DNA from: Niallia sp. XMNu-256
GTDB lineage: Bacteria; Bacillota; Bacilli; Bacillales; Cytobacillaceae
NCBI RefSeq assembly: GCF_036670015.1
Contig: NZ_CP137636.1
Span: forward strand, 2,396,501-2,460,500
Direction of reading: 5' to 3'
Length of the DNA stretch: 64,000 nucleotides
In this document: positions 27,314-35,886 of the stretch, one piece after another
Layout of the letters: each line of letters begins with the position of its first letter
How positions within the stretch are numbered: the first letter of the stretch is position 1
Made by a program: the position numbers and the translations under genes
Notes under the pieces: model-generated
Told to the model about the DNA's origin: nothing
The model's database searches: none
The model's input: only the letters and a program-made list of their open reading frames with translations

Positions 27314-28300
27314 TTACTCAAACAATGGACTTATGGCCTTATCATGGTGAATTCTGTCAATGGCTTCAACTAGTAATGGAGCAATCGATAGGGTTTTTAC
27401 TTTATTAATATGTTTATGGACTGGCAGTTGAATCGTATTTGTAATGACTAACTCTTTAATCGGTGACAATTCAATGCTCTTTCTATAATCCCCAGTGAAA
27501 ACAGGATGCGTACAAGCTGCATAGATGGTTTTTGCACCATTCTCTTCTAATGCTTTTGCTGCTAGAGAAATTGTCGTACCTGTATCAATTAAGTCGTCGA
27601 TCAAAATCGCATTCTTTCCATGTACATCACCTATTACATTAATGGTTTCACTTTCTTCTTCTAATCTTTTGTCAACAAGGGCAAGTGGAGCATGTAACAG
27701 GTTAGCCATTTTTCTAGCTCTACCGATACTTCCATTATGTGGTGCTACGACAACAACATCTCTAAGTTCTTTTTTCTGATAATATTCGGCAATAATCGGA
27801 ATGCCTGTTAGATGTTCAAGTGAAATATCAAAAAAACCTTGTACTTGCGCTGTATGAAGGTCCATCGTTATTACACGATTAGCCCCTGCTTTTTCTAGAA
27901 GATTTGCTACTAATTTAGCTGTAATCGGTTCTCGTGAACGGGCTTTACGGTCTTGTCTGGCATAGCCAAAATAAGGGACAATTACATTTATTGTGCCGGA
28001 CGAAGCTCTTTTCAACGCATCAATCATAATGAGCAGTTCAAATAAATGCTCGTTTACAGGGTCTGACGTTGATTGAATAAGAAATACTTCTTTTCCTCTA
28101 ACATTTTCACCTATATGTATTTGAATTTCTCCATCACTGAAACGGGACACTGTACATCTACCTAATTCACACCCCATGAGCCCTGACATCTCCAATGCCA
28201 GTTCTTGGTTTGAATTAAGCATGAAAATTTTTGTATCTAATAATCCATTTGGATCCACCATCTCGTAACCCCCATAATCATCCAAGATCTGTACTTCCAT
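27314..28300 (-). CDS. prs: Ribose-phosphate pyrophosphokinase (PRPP synthetase) paralogue
   Basis: Makes PRPP from ribose 5-phosphate and ATP. The 328 residues carry the ATP-binding loop FGYARQDRKARSREPITA, the metal and ATP region MDLHTAQVQGFF, and the PRPP loop ILIDDLIDTGTT. The ATG at 28300 follows GAGGAGAGGA; a TTG at 28312 is in frame. The usual prs lies with gcaD (glmU) and ctc, neither of which is here, so this is probably a second copy. It lies between ampS and the cysJ-like gene with no obvious operon. Confidence 0.9.
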   Translation of the reverse strand: MEVQILDDYGGYEMVDPNGLLDTKIFMLNSNQELALEMSGLMGCELGRCTVSRFSDGEIQIHIGENVRGKEVFLIQSTSDPVNEHLFELLIMIDALKRASSGTINVIVPYFGYARQDRKARSREPITAKLVANLLEKAGANRVITMDLHTAQVQGFFDISLEHLTGIPIIAEYYQKKELRDVVVVAPHNGSIGRARKMANLLHAPLALVDKRLEEESETINVIGDVHGKNAILIDDLIDTGTTISLAAKALEENGAKTIYAACTHPVFTGDYRKSIELSPIKELVITNTIQLPVHKHINKVKTLSIAPLLVEAIDRIHHDKAISPLFE

Positions 28301-28462
28301 TCCTCTCCTCAATTATAGCGATACAAGATGTGAAAAGAAATAAAATTTGTTTGAATTAATTTGATAATATCTACAAATATTAGGAATTATGTAATAAAAT
28401 TGTACACGTTTTCACTTTCCTATGTTATCCTATATTTATATAAATTTTTGAGGTGAAATTTG

Positions 28463-29632
28463 ATGCAAAAGACTGTGGAACTAGAAAATAGTAGAAATGC
28501 AACAAGTTATTCAAGAACAAATCCTTTCAAAGCAAAAGTTCTTAAAAATATCAACTTAAATGGGACTGGCTCTAGTAAAGAAACAAGACATCTTGAATTA
28601 TCCTTAAAAGATTCCGGTCTTTCCTATGTTCCTGGTGATGCTTTAGGACTTGTTCCTGAGAATAAACTTGAACTAGTGGAATCCATTTTAAACGAAATGA
28701 AATGGGATGAAGAAACACCTGTAACAATCAACAAACAGGGGGATACCCTTCCACTCAAGGAAGCGCTAACAATTTTTTTCGAAATTACTCTCTTAAATAA
28801 AAAATTGATGAAGCAGGCTGCTGATCTAACTGATAATCAAGACATTCAAAAACTTGTAGCAGTCGAAAACGCTGATCAATTAAAAGAATACATGTATGGT
28901 CGTGATTTACTTGACTTGCTACGTGATTTTGGACCATGGAATGCAAGTGCTGATGAGATCGTTGCACTTCTTAGAAAAATGCCGCCACGCCTCTATTCAA
29001 TCGCCAGCAGCATGGCTGCTCATCCAGATGAAGTCCACCTAACCATTGGCGCTGTCAGATATCATGCCCATGGACGTGACCGAGAAGGTGTTGCATCCGT
29101 TCAAGTTGCTGAACGAATTCATGAAGGCGATACGATTCCTGTATTTATTCAACCAAATAAGCACTTCCATCTCCCAGAATCTACGGATACTGATATTATC
29201 ATGGTGGGTCCTGGAACTGGAATTGCTCCATTCCGCTCTTTCATCGAGGAACGTGCTGTAAATAAAGGAACAGGCAGAACATGGTTATTTTTTGGAGATC
29301 AACATGCTGCTACCGACTTCCTTTATCAGGACGAATTGGAACAATATCAAAAAGACGGCATACTTACTAAATTAGATACTGCTTTCTCTCGTGATACGGA
29401 CAAGAAAGTATATGTCCAACATAAAATGGCTGAGAATAGCAAAGTATTGTACGAATGGTTGTCAAATGGAGCGTACTTCTACGTTTGTGGAGACAAAGAA
29501 AGAATGGCCAAAGACGTTCATGAAGCTCTTATTGATTTAATTGAAAAAGAAGGAAATATGAGTCGCGAAGATGCTGAAGCACATCTAAACGACTTGAAAA
29601 AACAAGGCCGCTACCTACGAGATGTATATTAA
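28463..29632 (+). CDS. CysJ-like FAD/NADPH reductase lacking the flavodoxin domain
   Basis: 389 residues corresponding to the C-terminal two thirds of sulfite reductase alpha subunit. They cover the FAD-binding beta-barrel with its connecting helical insert (about residues 20-220; RLYSIASS motif) and the NADPH domain (GPGTGIAPFRSF, FFGDQHAATDFLYQDEL, FYVCGDKERMAKDVHEAL, terminal RYLRDVY). The FMN flavodoxin domain is absent and the N-terminus is only a short linker, so electrons must pass to a separate carrier or acceptor. GAGGTGA lies 6 nt before the ATG. No sulfite reductase beta subunit is adjacent. Confidence 0.88.
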   Translation: MQKTVELENSRNATSYSRTNPFKAKVLKNINLNGTGSSKETRHLELSLKDSGLSYVPGDALGLVPENKLELVESILNEMKWDEETPVTINKQGDTLPLKEALTIFFEITLLNKKLMKQAADLTDNQDIQKLVAVENADQLKEYMYGRDLLDLLRDFGPWNASADEIVALLRKMPPRLYSIASSMAAHPDEVHLTIGAVRYHAHGRDREGVASVQVAERIHEGDTIPVFIQPNKHFHLPESTDTDIIMVGPGTGIAPFRSFIEERAVNKGTGRTWLFFGDQHAATDFLYQDELEQYQKDGILTKLDTAFSRDTDKKVYVQHKMAENSKVLYEWLSNGAYFYVCGDKERMAKDVHEALIDLIEKEGNMSREDAEAHLNDLKKQGRYLRDVY

Positions 29633-29643
29633 TTAGATTAGCA

Positions 29644-29684
29644 AGATGCCAGGCAGTCTCCACAATGGAAGCTGCCTGGCATCT
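29644..29684. terminator. GTGCC-family hairpin after the cysJ-like gene
   Basis: A perfect 13-bp stem (AGATGCCAGGCAG with CTGCCTGGCATCT) between convergent genes. There is no clear U-tract, so it may work as a block or barrier rather than a classical terminator. Confidence 0.6.
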
Positions 29685-29685
29685 C

Positions 29686-30120
29686 TTAGATTTCCCTGAA
29701 CCCTTCACCAATGATACTTGAGTCCCCTCTTTTTACAGCAGATAATAAAGCTTGCTTAGAAATATTTTCCTTTTGCTCTACTAATGACGCACGTCCTTTA
29801 TACACATATTTCTTTTTGAGGATTCTTTTTTTCTGATTATAGTACAACACAAAGCGTTTCAAAGGCAAATCGGAATTGGTATTAAACCAACGCAATTTAA
29901 AGGATGGTACGTCCTCCCATTCCTCAACAGACAGTATAACTCCTAGAGCTCTCAGTTGTTTATAATAAAACTCAGGAGTAAGTCGTACTTCTCTCTCCAA
30001 TAAAAGTGATGGATCATCTATAATCGGCTGCTGCTTCAAAGTAATCCCTTCATTTTGTATCGTCTCTTCTAATTGTGAAAAACTTATCGTTGGTAACAAT
30101 TTAAAATAACAACTCCTCAC
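29686..30120 (-). CDS. Hypothetical protein
   Basis: Unrecognised soluble protein of up to 144 residues, with a basic middle region (YYNQKKRILKKKYVYKGRAS). The frame opens at a GTG at 30120. The only good binding sequence (GAGGAG) lies inside it, so the true start may be a TTG near 30099. It ends beside the GTGCC hairpin opposite the cysJ-like gene. No function can be assigned. Confidence 0.5.
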   Translation of the reverse strand: MRSCYFKLLPTISFSQLEETIQNEGITLKQQPIIDDPSLLLEREVRLTPEFYYKQLRALGVILSVEEWEDVPSFKLRWFNTNSDLPLKRFVLYYNQKKRILKKKYVYKGRASLVEQKENISKQALLSAVKRGDSSIIGEGFREI

Positions 30121-30487
30121 TATTATGCGTTTGCATTTCGTTCGTGTTGGCTTCTCTTTATCCGAGATTGATCTAAAAATTTTCTATAAATGTTTTCAAT
30201 CTCTATTCATTATAATAATGAAATACAGACCGCTATTCAAGAAATAATCACTTTTTCACCCAATCGGTTATGTAAATTTTGAGATCGCCTTCTTTTATTA
30301 TATTAATAAAATAATTCTTCATGGTAAATAAAAATGACTTTAAGCGGATTTAAGCCATATATTACTTAATGGATGAACTTTGTAATGGAAATAAAATGTT
30401 AATACCATTATAATGTTAGTAAAGATGTAAACTATTTATATAGTAATCAGAAAGTACTTAACTAGTTTTTAGCAGAGGAGACTAGAA
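30121..30487. other. Intergenic region upstream of ctaB
   Basis: 367-bp AT-rich region, divergent between the hypothetical gene and ctaB. GCAGAGGAG before 30488 is the ctaB binding site. I see no clear promoter, riboswitch or hairpin. Confidence 0.4.
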
Positions 30488-31423
30488 ATGAATAAACAGA
30501 CAACTGTTTCTTATAGTGAACAAGTAAGTGGGAATTTATATGTCGAAAATAAAAAAAACATAAAAACATTCATCTTTGATTTTATTTATTTATTAAAAGG
30601 CTTTGTACTAGTAGCCAATGTATTTCCCGTGTTGGTAGGGTTTTGGTTGGCATTATCTTTCACTGGTACTACCTTGGTAAACGAACTGAGTTTATTCTTA
30701 AATACGATGATTGGAAGCACACTTGTGATTTCCGGAGCATTGATTCTAAATAATTGGTATGAAGTTGATTTAGATCAAGCGATGGAGCGGACAAAGAAGC
30801 GTCCAACTGTGACAGGCAGCTTTTCATTAAGATCCGTTCTGTTGATGGGAATTATTTTTACTCTTATCGGCTTTGTTTTTTTATTACAGACAACGAGTGA
30901 AGCAGTTATTTATTCATTAATCGGCTGGTTTACTTATGTTGTCCTTTATACGTTTTGGTCCAAACGGAAGTATGCAATGAATACAATTATTGGAGCTGTA
31001 TCTGGAGCGGTTACTCCCTTAATTGGCTGGTCAGCACTAGTTCCAGGTAATCACGTCATTCCAATCACAGTAGCAATTGTTCTTTTTATTTGGCAAATGC
31101 CTCACACCTACTCCATTGCTATGCGAAGGTTTAATGATTATAAGCGGGCCGGGGTTGCTATGCTTCCAGTGTTATATGGCTTTGAAGTAACGAAGCGTCA
31201 AATTCTCGTCTATGTTGCTTGTTTACTTCCATTGCCTTTCTTCCTTTGGTCTCTTGGACCTGTTTTTTTAATAATTTCTACACTAATGAATCTTGGTTGG
31301 TTAGTACTCTCTATCCAAGGTCTTTATACAAAAAATGATGTAAAGTGGGCTAATGCAACCTTCATCTATTCAGTTAACTATATGATGATTCTTCTAGCCT
31401 TAATGATGATTGTTACTTGGTAA
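30488..31423 (+). CDS. ctaB: Protohaem IX farnesyltransferase (haem O synthase)
   Basis: UbiA-family membrane prenyltransferase (311 aa, about nine segments) adding farnesyl to haem B for aa3/bo3-type oxidases. Both Asp-rich motifs are present: NNWYEVDLDQAMERTKKRP in the first half and MRRFNDYKRAGVAMLPV in the second. AGAGGAG precedes the ATG. The gene is not next to ctaA or ctaC-F, so it is probably a second copy or a relocated gene. A GTGCC-family terminator follows. Confidence 0.9.
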   Translation: MNKQTTVSYSEQVSGNLYVENKKNIKTFIFDFIYLLKGFVLVANVFPVLVGFWLALSFTGTTLVNELSLFLNTMIGSTLVISGALILNNWYEVDLDQAMERTKKRPTVTGSFSLRSVLLMGIIFTLIGFVFLLQTTSEAVIYSLIGWFTYVVLYTFWSKRKYAMNTIIGAVSGAVTPLIGWSALVPGNHVIPITVAIVLFIWQMPHTYSIAMRRFNDYKRAGVAMLPVLYGFEVTKRQILVYVACLLPLPFFLWSLGPVFLIISTLMNLGWLVLSIQGLYTKNDVKWANATFIYSVNYMMILLALMMIVTW

Positions 31424-31428
31424 AGCTT

Positions 31429-31475
31429 AAGAGGTGCCAGGCACCATCCAAACCGGATGACGCCTGGCACCTCTT
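31429..31475. terminator. GTGCC-family hairpin after ctaB
   Basis: A 14-bp perfect stem (AAGAGGTGCCAGGC with its complement, 31462-31475), with an inner ATCC/GGAT pair. It lies between convergent genes and is the best-preserved member of the dispersed family. Confidence 0.7.
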
Positions 31476-31478
31476 CCA

Positions 31479-32597
31479 TTATAGAGCCCAACTTTTTAAG
31501 CGATTTATTCGTGTCACACAATCACGAATTCCTTTAATACTGATTTGTTCGTGGCTGAAAAATGGAGATGAAAGTAAGAGGACGTTTCGTTCTTTAGACA
31601 GTTTTATTTGGTAGAGTACATACTTTTCATTGTTTAATTGCCATAGGCTTATTTTTTTGATGTGATCTGTAAAACAGTTAAGTAATTTGTCTGTTATGTC
31701 ACTTTCATATGTAATCAATAACTGCACATTGGGATGGTTTATTAGATTTTCTTTTATGAGGGAGATTCGTTCAGACCCAATTTCTTCTTCGTAGATTTTT
31801 GTCGAATCCCAAATTGCCTGATATGGCTCCATACTCATGATCGCTTTTTTGGGAAGCGGTCTAAACTTTCCGATAAAATGACTTGAATCTAGTTTACCTA
31901 ATTTTTTTTCATGATATAAATATTGTTGTATGTTCTGATCAGTCGCCTTTTCCCCTGAAAATTCCTTTAAAAAGGCTGCCATATACATCCAAATATTTGA
32001 ATTTCTACGAGATTCTAATGGGATTTCATATAACTCTTCCAGAACGAATTGAAAATCCATTTGTAAATTAAAATTTGAACGAAGCTTAAGACTTTCTTCC
32101 AAAGTTTTCGTTCGATTCTCCCATATTTCAGGTCCATCGTCTTCCATCTCTATAAACCAAATCGGTGCATTCAAATTACCATATCCGAGCCAGTTATACA
32201 AACAGGAATGGATAAGGTTTTCAGATATGGGACGAGTAATGATTTTTTGTGATTTATGTTTTTTAGTAATAAGGATTTTCTTTCGGATTGGTGAATTTAA
32301 TGGATTCATAGAATTCATTGTTAATTGTATAATTTCATGTAATTCACTTTCAGTAAAATTTTTAATATTAATCCAGCCCCGAGAATCTAGTTTGTATCCA
32401 TTCTTAATGATCGCTTGGGGATTGATGTATTTTCCGATCACATAGCCGTTCCCACTGGGGTGCAATTGGGTTGCGAGAATTTTGCCCCTCTGTTGACTCT
32501 TAGGATATTCATAATTCACCCTTTGATTGCTAATGGGCTTTTCTACTAAATCTTCATACGAATGAAAAACAGCCTTTTTTTGCTCAAAGCTCAGCAC
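31479..32597 (-). CDS. Hypothetical 372-residue protein
   Basis: No firm family. The N-terminal third (YEYPKSQQRGKILATQLHPSGNGYVIGKYINP, then DSRGWINIKNF) looks like a small globular domain. The middle has LGYGNLNAPIWFIEMEDDGPEIWENR, whose start resembles the N-terminal strand and loop of uracil-DNA-glycosylase-fold proteins (APIWFIGMEEGG in related sequences). The last third (residues 250-370) has alternating strands and helices (NVQLLITYESD, VLLLSSPFFSH), also compatible with that fold. Catalysis cannot be claimed. The gene is full length and flanked on both sides by GTGCC repeats. Confidence 0.6.
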   Translation of the reverse strand: MLSFEQKKAVFHSYEDLVEKPISNQRVNYEYPKSQQRGKILATQLHPSGNGYVIGKYINPQAIIKNGYKLDSRGWINIKNFTESELHEIIQLTMNSMNPLNSPIRKKILITKKHKSQKIITRPISENLIHSCLYNWLGYGNLNAPIWFIEMEDDGPEIWENRTKTLEESLKLRSNFNLQMDFQFVLEELYEIPLESRRNSNIWMYMAAFLKEFSGEKATDQNIQQYLYHEKKLGKLDSSHFIGKFRPLPKKAIMSMEPYQAIWDSTKIYEEEIGSERISLIKENLINHPNVQLLITYESDITDKLLNCFTDHIKKISLWQLNNEKYVLYQIKLSKERNVLLLSSPFFSHEQISIKGIRDCVTRINRLKSWAL

Positions 32598-32649
32598 TAT
32601 TCCACCTCCATCGTTCAGAATTGTCTATAAATTCATTGTAACATACGAA

Positions 32650-32690
32650 AGGTGCCAGGCACCACCCATTTTGACACCTAGCATTCGCTC
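32650..32690. repeat. Degenerate GTGCC-family repeat
   Basis: AGGTGCCAGGCACCACCC is followed by a decayed right arm (GACACCTAGCATTC). It matches the left half of the 31429-31475 element. Confidence 0.55.
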
Positions 32691-32899
32691 CACTCACTTG
32701 TACTATATCTATAATCACTTCCTGTTTTGCTCCTTTGAAGAAGATCATGATATGAAAGCTTCTTGACACGATGTACCACACTCGCCTGAAACTACTTGTC
32801 ACGACATAATTAATATTTGATTTATCATGTACGTTTTTATGTGCTACACACCATTTAGATATAAGAGACTGCCTGCCACTCCATTAATTAAAAGGGTTT

Positions 32900-33020
32900 A
32901 TGAATGTAATTGAGGTTCAGAATTTAAAGCGTATTTGAGTCGCTCGGGATAAGCTAGGACGTTTCGAGGTTTATTTAAAATTCATGCAGCGTTTGATGAT
33001 ATTACTTTGAACATTAAGCC
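32900..33020 (+). pseudogene. Possible relic of an ABC-transporter ATPase gene start
   Basis: After AAAGGG, an ATG opens MNVIEVQNLKRI, like the beginning of many ABC ATPases, then stops. Another frame downstream reads AAFDDITLNIKP, like the AVDDISFTI strand that normally follows. Several stops and frame changes lie between, and no Walker A follows. It is about 120 bp of decayed sequence. The rest of 32598-33054 holds only GTGCC repeats. Confidence 0.35.
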
Positions 33021-33032
33021 AAGAATTAAATG

Positions 33033-33054
33033 TAAGGTTCTAGGCACCTTACAT
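33033..33054. repeat. Short GTGCC-like inverted repeat
   Basis: AAATGTAAGGTTCTAGGCACCTTACATTT is an imperfect palindrome beside the end of the TatD gene. It may serve as its terminator. Confidence 0.45.
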
Positions 33055-33828
33055 TTAATTTAATTTATAGAAGTTTTTTGTGTTAGTATGAATTTCCTCC
33101 GCTGTGTCAATGATTGATAGACCTTTAATTTTGGAGATTTCAGCAATGGAATGACTCATCATATGAGGATGAGTCATTTTTCCTTTAAATGGGCCTTTAA
33201 ATTCCCATGGTCCATCTGTTTCAACCATGATTTGTTCTAAAGGGTAGTTTTTTATTAACTGTTGAATTTTTTTCTTATAAACAATCTCAGGTGTAACTGA
33301 TATGAAATATCCATTTTCCGCCATTCTTGTAATCGTCTTGTCATCCCCTTTAAACCAATGAAAGTGAGCTTTTGATACAGAATTCTTTTCTAAAAGGTCA
33401 CATACTACCGGAGCATCCTCATAGACCGCATGCAGAACAATAGGTTTATTCCAGCTTTTTGCTAATTTGATAAACACCTCAAGGCATTCAAGGTATTGAT
33501 TATACTGATACTTAGAAATTTTTCCGTTTTGCCTTAAATAGTATGGCAAACCTACTTCTCCGACTGCAATCATTTCTGCTTGATGCTGTTCCATCCATTG
33601 AATCAGAGTATTCTTCTCCTGCTCTGTCGGCAAGCTTTGCTCAGGGTGAAAGCCAAATGCTGATCGTATCTTATCGAATTTATTTGATAATTGGAGATTA
33701 CGTTTACATGATTCTAAATTACTGGAAACCGTAATGAACTCTGTGATTTCTTCATCGCTTGCCATCATCCACTCGATTTCACTATCTTTATATTGATCCA
33801 GGTGAATATGAGCATCTATCATTCTCAA
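33055..33828 (-). CDS. TatD-family metal-dependent hydrolase
   Basis: Amidohydrolase-fold protein (257 aa). Metal ligands are His7 and His9 (DAHIHLD), Glu91 (VGEVGL), His133 (VLHAV), His155/His157 (AHFHWF) and Asp205 (ETDGPWEF). Family members act as 3'-5' DNases or deaminases. It starts at TTG at 33828, 9 nt from AGGAGG; the ATG two codons later is too far. It differs from the canonical TatD (YabD), which lies elsewhere in Bacilli, so it is probably a paralogue. Confidence 0.9.
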   Translation of the reverse strand: MRMIDAHIHLDQYKDSEIEWMMASDEEITEFITVSSNLESCKRNLQLSNKFDKIRSAFGFHPEQSLPTEQEKNTLIQWMEQHQAEMIAVGEVGLPYYLRQNGKISKYQYNQYLECLEVFIKLAKSWNKPIVLHAVYEDAPVVCDLLEKNSVSKAHFHWFKGDDKTITRMAENGYFISVTPEIVYKKKIQQLIKNYPLEQIMVETDGPWEFKGPFKGKMTHPHMMSHSIAEISKIKGLSIIDTAEEIHTNTKNFYKLN

Positions 33829-33886
33829 CTTCTATTTCCTCCTAAGTAACAACTTCATCCATTCACTGAATTACTTGACTTGAAAT

Positions 33887-34813
33887 TCAAAACTTCTCGA
33901 ACTCAGCTTCTAAGCGACTATAGAAGTCTTCAGCTGCGCTGTATCCTTGTTGCCTTAAAAACCAGTTGTTTGCAGCCGCTTCAATTAGTCCGGCTACATC
34001 TCGTCCAGGCTGAAGTTGAATTTCCATTGAAGGAATTTTAATGCCTAAATAATCGGTATATTTCGGCTCCTGCTCTAAATCATTATACAAGGCATTTTTT
34101 TCCCATTTAGTTAAAAGGATTTCAAGCGCTATTCGAGTTTCGTTTTGAAATGCCTTTTGTCCATAAGAGCGAACGACATTAAGTAAACCGATACTTCGTA
34201 ATGCTAGAAATTCTTTCGTTTTCTCGTCATGTGTCCCAAGGAGCGTTTGAGCACTAAGCTTTTTTAACACTACAATATCATCGGCTACTAGGCGATGACC
34301 ACGGCCAATCAATGTGTGAGCGGTTTCACTTTTCCCTACACCAGAATCCCCCCGAATCAAAATACCTATTCCATAAACATTGACACAAACGCCATGTACA
34401 GCAATTTGAGGAGCTAACTCCTTAACCATGAATGCATCCAATTTAGCCATGAAGTTTGTCGTATTAGTCGGTTCATTTGTTAACAGCAAAGGAATATTAT
34501 GTTCTCTACAATGATGCGTCAAATAAGTCAGTCCTTCTTCACCTGCTGTGACAATAAAACACGGTGGATGATATCCGACAATATTGCCAATTCGAGTTTT
34601 TCGTTCCTCATGACTTAATTTATGCAAATACGTCACTTCTTTAGTTCCTAATATTTGAACCCGTTCAGTTGGAAAGAAATCAAAATGTCCGACAAATTCC
34701 AATCCTGGACGATGAGATCTCGGCTGCGTAATTTCCCTATATAGTTGGTTTTCCCCTACTAACACCTTTAATGAGAATCTATTAACTAATTGTTCTATTG
34801 TTAACCTTTTCAT
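33887..34813 (-). CDS. HPr kinase/phosphorylase paralogue
   Basis: Family of the enzyme that phosphorylates HPr on Ser46 for carbon catabolite control. The 308 residues have the conserved His140 (AVHGVCVN), Walker A GDSGVGKSE (155-163), RLVADDIV (174-181) and the C-terminal IEAAANNWFLRQQG, equivalent to the usual IEVAAMNFRLKRMG signature. Several parts depart from typical HprK (LALRSIGLLNVV in place of LEIRGLGIINV). Genes usually beside hprK (lgt, ppaX) are missing. GGAG with 9-nt spacing sets the ATG at 34813. It may phosphorylate HPr, Crh or another partner. Confidence 0.8.
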   Translation of the reverse strand: MKRLTIEQLVNRFSLKVLVGENQLYREITQPRSHRPGLEFVGHFDFFPTERVQILGTKEVTYLHKLSHEERKTRIGNIVGYHPPCFIVTAGEEGLTYLTHHCREHNIPLLLTNEPTNTTNFMAKLDAFMVKELAPQIAVHGVCVNVYGIGILIRGDSGVGKSETAHTLIGRGHRLVADDIVVLKKLSAQTLLGTHDEKTKEFLALRSIGLLNVVRSYGQKAFQNETRIALEILLTKWEKNALYNDLEQEPKYTDYLGIKIPSMEIQLQPGRDVAGLIEAAANNWFLRQQGYSAAEDFYSRLEAEFEKF

Positions 34814-34888
34814 TATTATTTTCTCCATTCCTCGTTATCTAATGAAATTTATTTAATTATACTTAATAATTGTAAGAACATCATTAAA

Positions 34889-34990
34889 AAAGTGCTCGGC
34901 ACCTGTAAATTTGGAAAATACCTAGCACATAATCAAAGATTTAAAGCACTGCCTCTATTATATTTGAAATAGGTGCCTTACACCATCCTA
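34889..34990. repeat. Two degenerate GTGCC-family repeats
   Basis: AAGTGCTCGGCACC with a distant CCTAGCAC forms one hairpin (34889-34931). AGGTGCCTTACACCATCC (34971-34988) is a half copy. They lie between the HprK paralogue and the isochorismatase gene. Confidence 0.5.
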
Positions 34991-35086
34991 ATTGTTGAAG
35001 TCCAGAACCTTTACTCAAGCAGGAATAAGCACCCACATTAAGTTATAATTGATCTAGGAATCACTATAAAGAAAGGAGTACAGACT

Positions 35087-35623
35087 ATGTTTAAAATTGA
35101 GGAAGCATGTTTAGTAGTTATAGATATTCAAGGGAAGTTAGCTAACATTGTTGAAGAAAGCGAAAAAATGATTGATAATACAACAAAACTGGTACAAGCA
35201 ATGAATGCCCTTAATGTACCCATTATTTGGATTGAACAAAATCCGACTCGCTTAGGAAGCACTACAGAACAAATTGCCCAATATATGAAGGGTCAACCGA
35301 TTAGAAAAATGACTTTTAATGGATGTCTTGATAAAGAAGTTCTAGATGCGATTAAAGCAAGCGGCAGAAAACAATTTATTCTTACAGGAATTGAAACCCA
35401 TATATGCGTATATCAAACAGGCCGTTCGCTCAAAGAACAAGGTTATGAAGTTGAAATTGTAGTTGATGCAGTAGCCTCACGTACTAAAGCAAATAAAGAA
35501 ATCGGTCTAACTAAAATGCAAGCCCTTAATATCTTGCCAACTAGCACAGAAATGATCATATATGAACTACTTCAAACGGGTGAGCATGATCAGTTTAAAA
35601 CGCTTTTGAAATTGATAAAGTGA
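35087..35623 (+). CDS. Isochorismatase-family cysteine hydrolase (YcaC-like)
   Basis: 178-residue cysteine hydrolase. The catalytic triad is Asp13 (VVIDIQG), Lys74 (IRKMTFNG) and Cys107 (GIETHICVYQ). Length and the TGIETHICV motif fit the YcaC subgroup rather than true isochorismatases. AAAGGAG precedes the ATG. The stop codon TGA is part of the GTGA immediately before HEARO-like copy C, so the element appears to have inserted exactly at the gene's end. Substrate unknown. Confidence 0.9.
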   Translation: MFKIEEACLVVIDIQGKLANIVEESEKMIDNTTKLVQAMNALNVPIIWIEQNPTRLGSTTEQIAQYMKGQPIRKMTFNGCLDKEVLDAIKASGRKQFILTGIETHICVYQTGRSLKEQGYEVEIVVDAVASRTKANKEIGLTKMQALNILPTSTEMIIYELLQTGEHDQFKTLLKLIK

Positions 35624-35830
35624 AACTTCCATCAATAGGAGTTTCTTTCATACCCCACTGATGGAAAGCTTAAGACCAGAGCTTACAGGTTTTCTAGACG
35701 TTGCCCAAGCGTAGTTAGTCTGTGTTCATTATTTCGTCGCTAAGCGTGTAGTTGAATCCCCACTCCCCTTACTTTTCTTATACCAAAACTTGAGGTGTAG
35801 GTCTTACTGACAGTTGAGCCTGATTAAATA
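35624..35830 (+). ncRNA. HEARO/IscB omega-RNA-like element, copy C
   Basis: It directly follows GTGA and begins AACTTCCATCAA. Features are the 5' hairpin CTTCCATCA/TGATGGAAAG, TAGACGTTGCCCAAGCGTA, TTAGTCTGTGTTCATTATTTC, GTAGTTGAATCCCC, CTTGAGGTGTAGGTCTTACTG and the 3' end TTGAGCCTGATTAAA. The last two blocks match copy D closely; the middle matches copy B. Confidence 0.6.
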
Positions 35831-35834
35831 AGGT

Positions 35835-35880
35835 ATGGTGCCAGTCACCTTCTATATGATAAAAGGCGTCTGGCACTCTC
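35835..35880. terminator. GTGCC-family hairpin
   Basis: GGTGCCAGTCACCTT pairs imperfectly with AAGGCGTCTGGCACT. It is placed to terminate the Eis-like gene on the minus strand and transcripts through copy C on the plus strand. Confidence 0.5.
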
Positions 35881-35886
35881 TATTGC

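Noticed and set aside
31417-31614. Plus-strand frame beginning at the ctaB stop
   Set aside because: It runs through the GTGCC hairpin and then antisense to the 372-residue gene, with no binding site.
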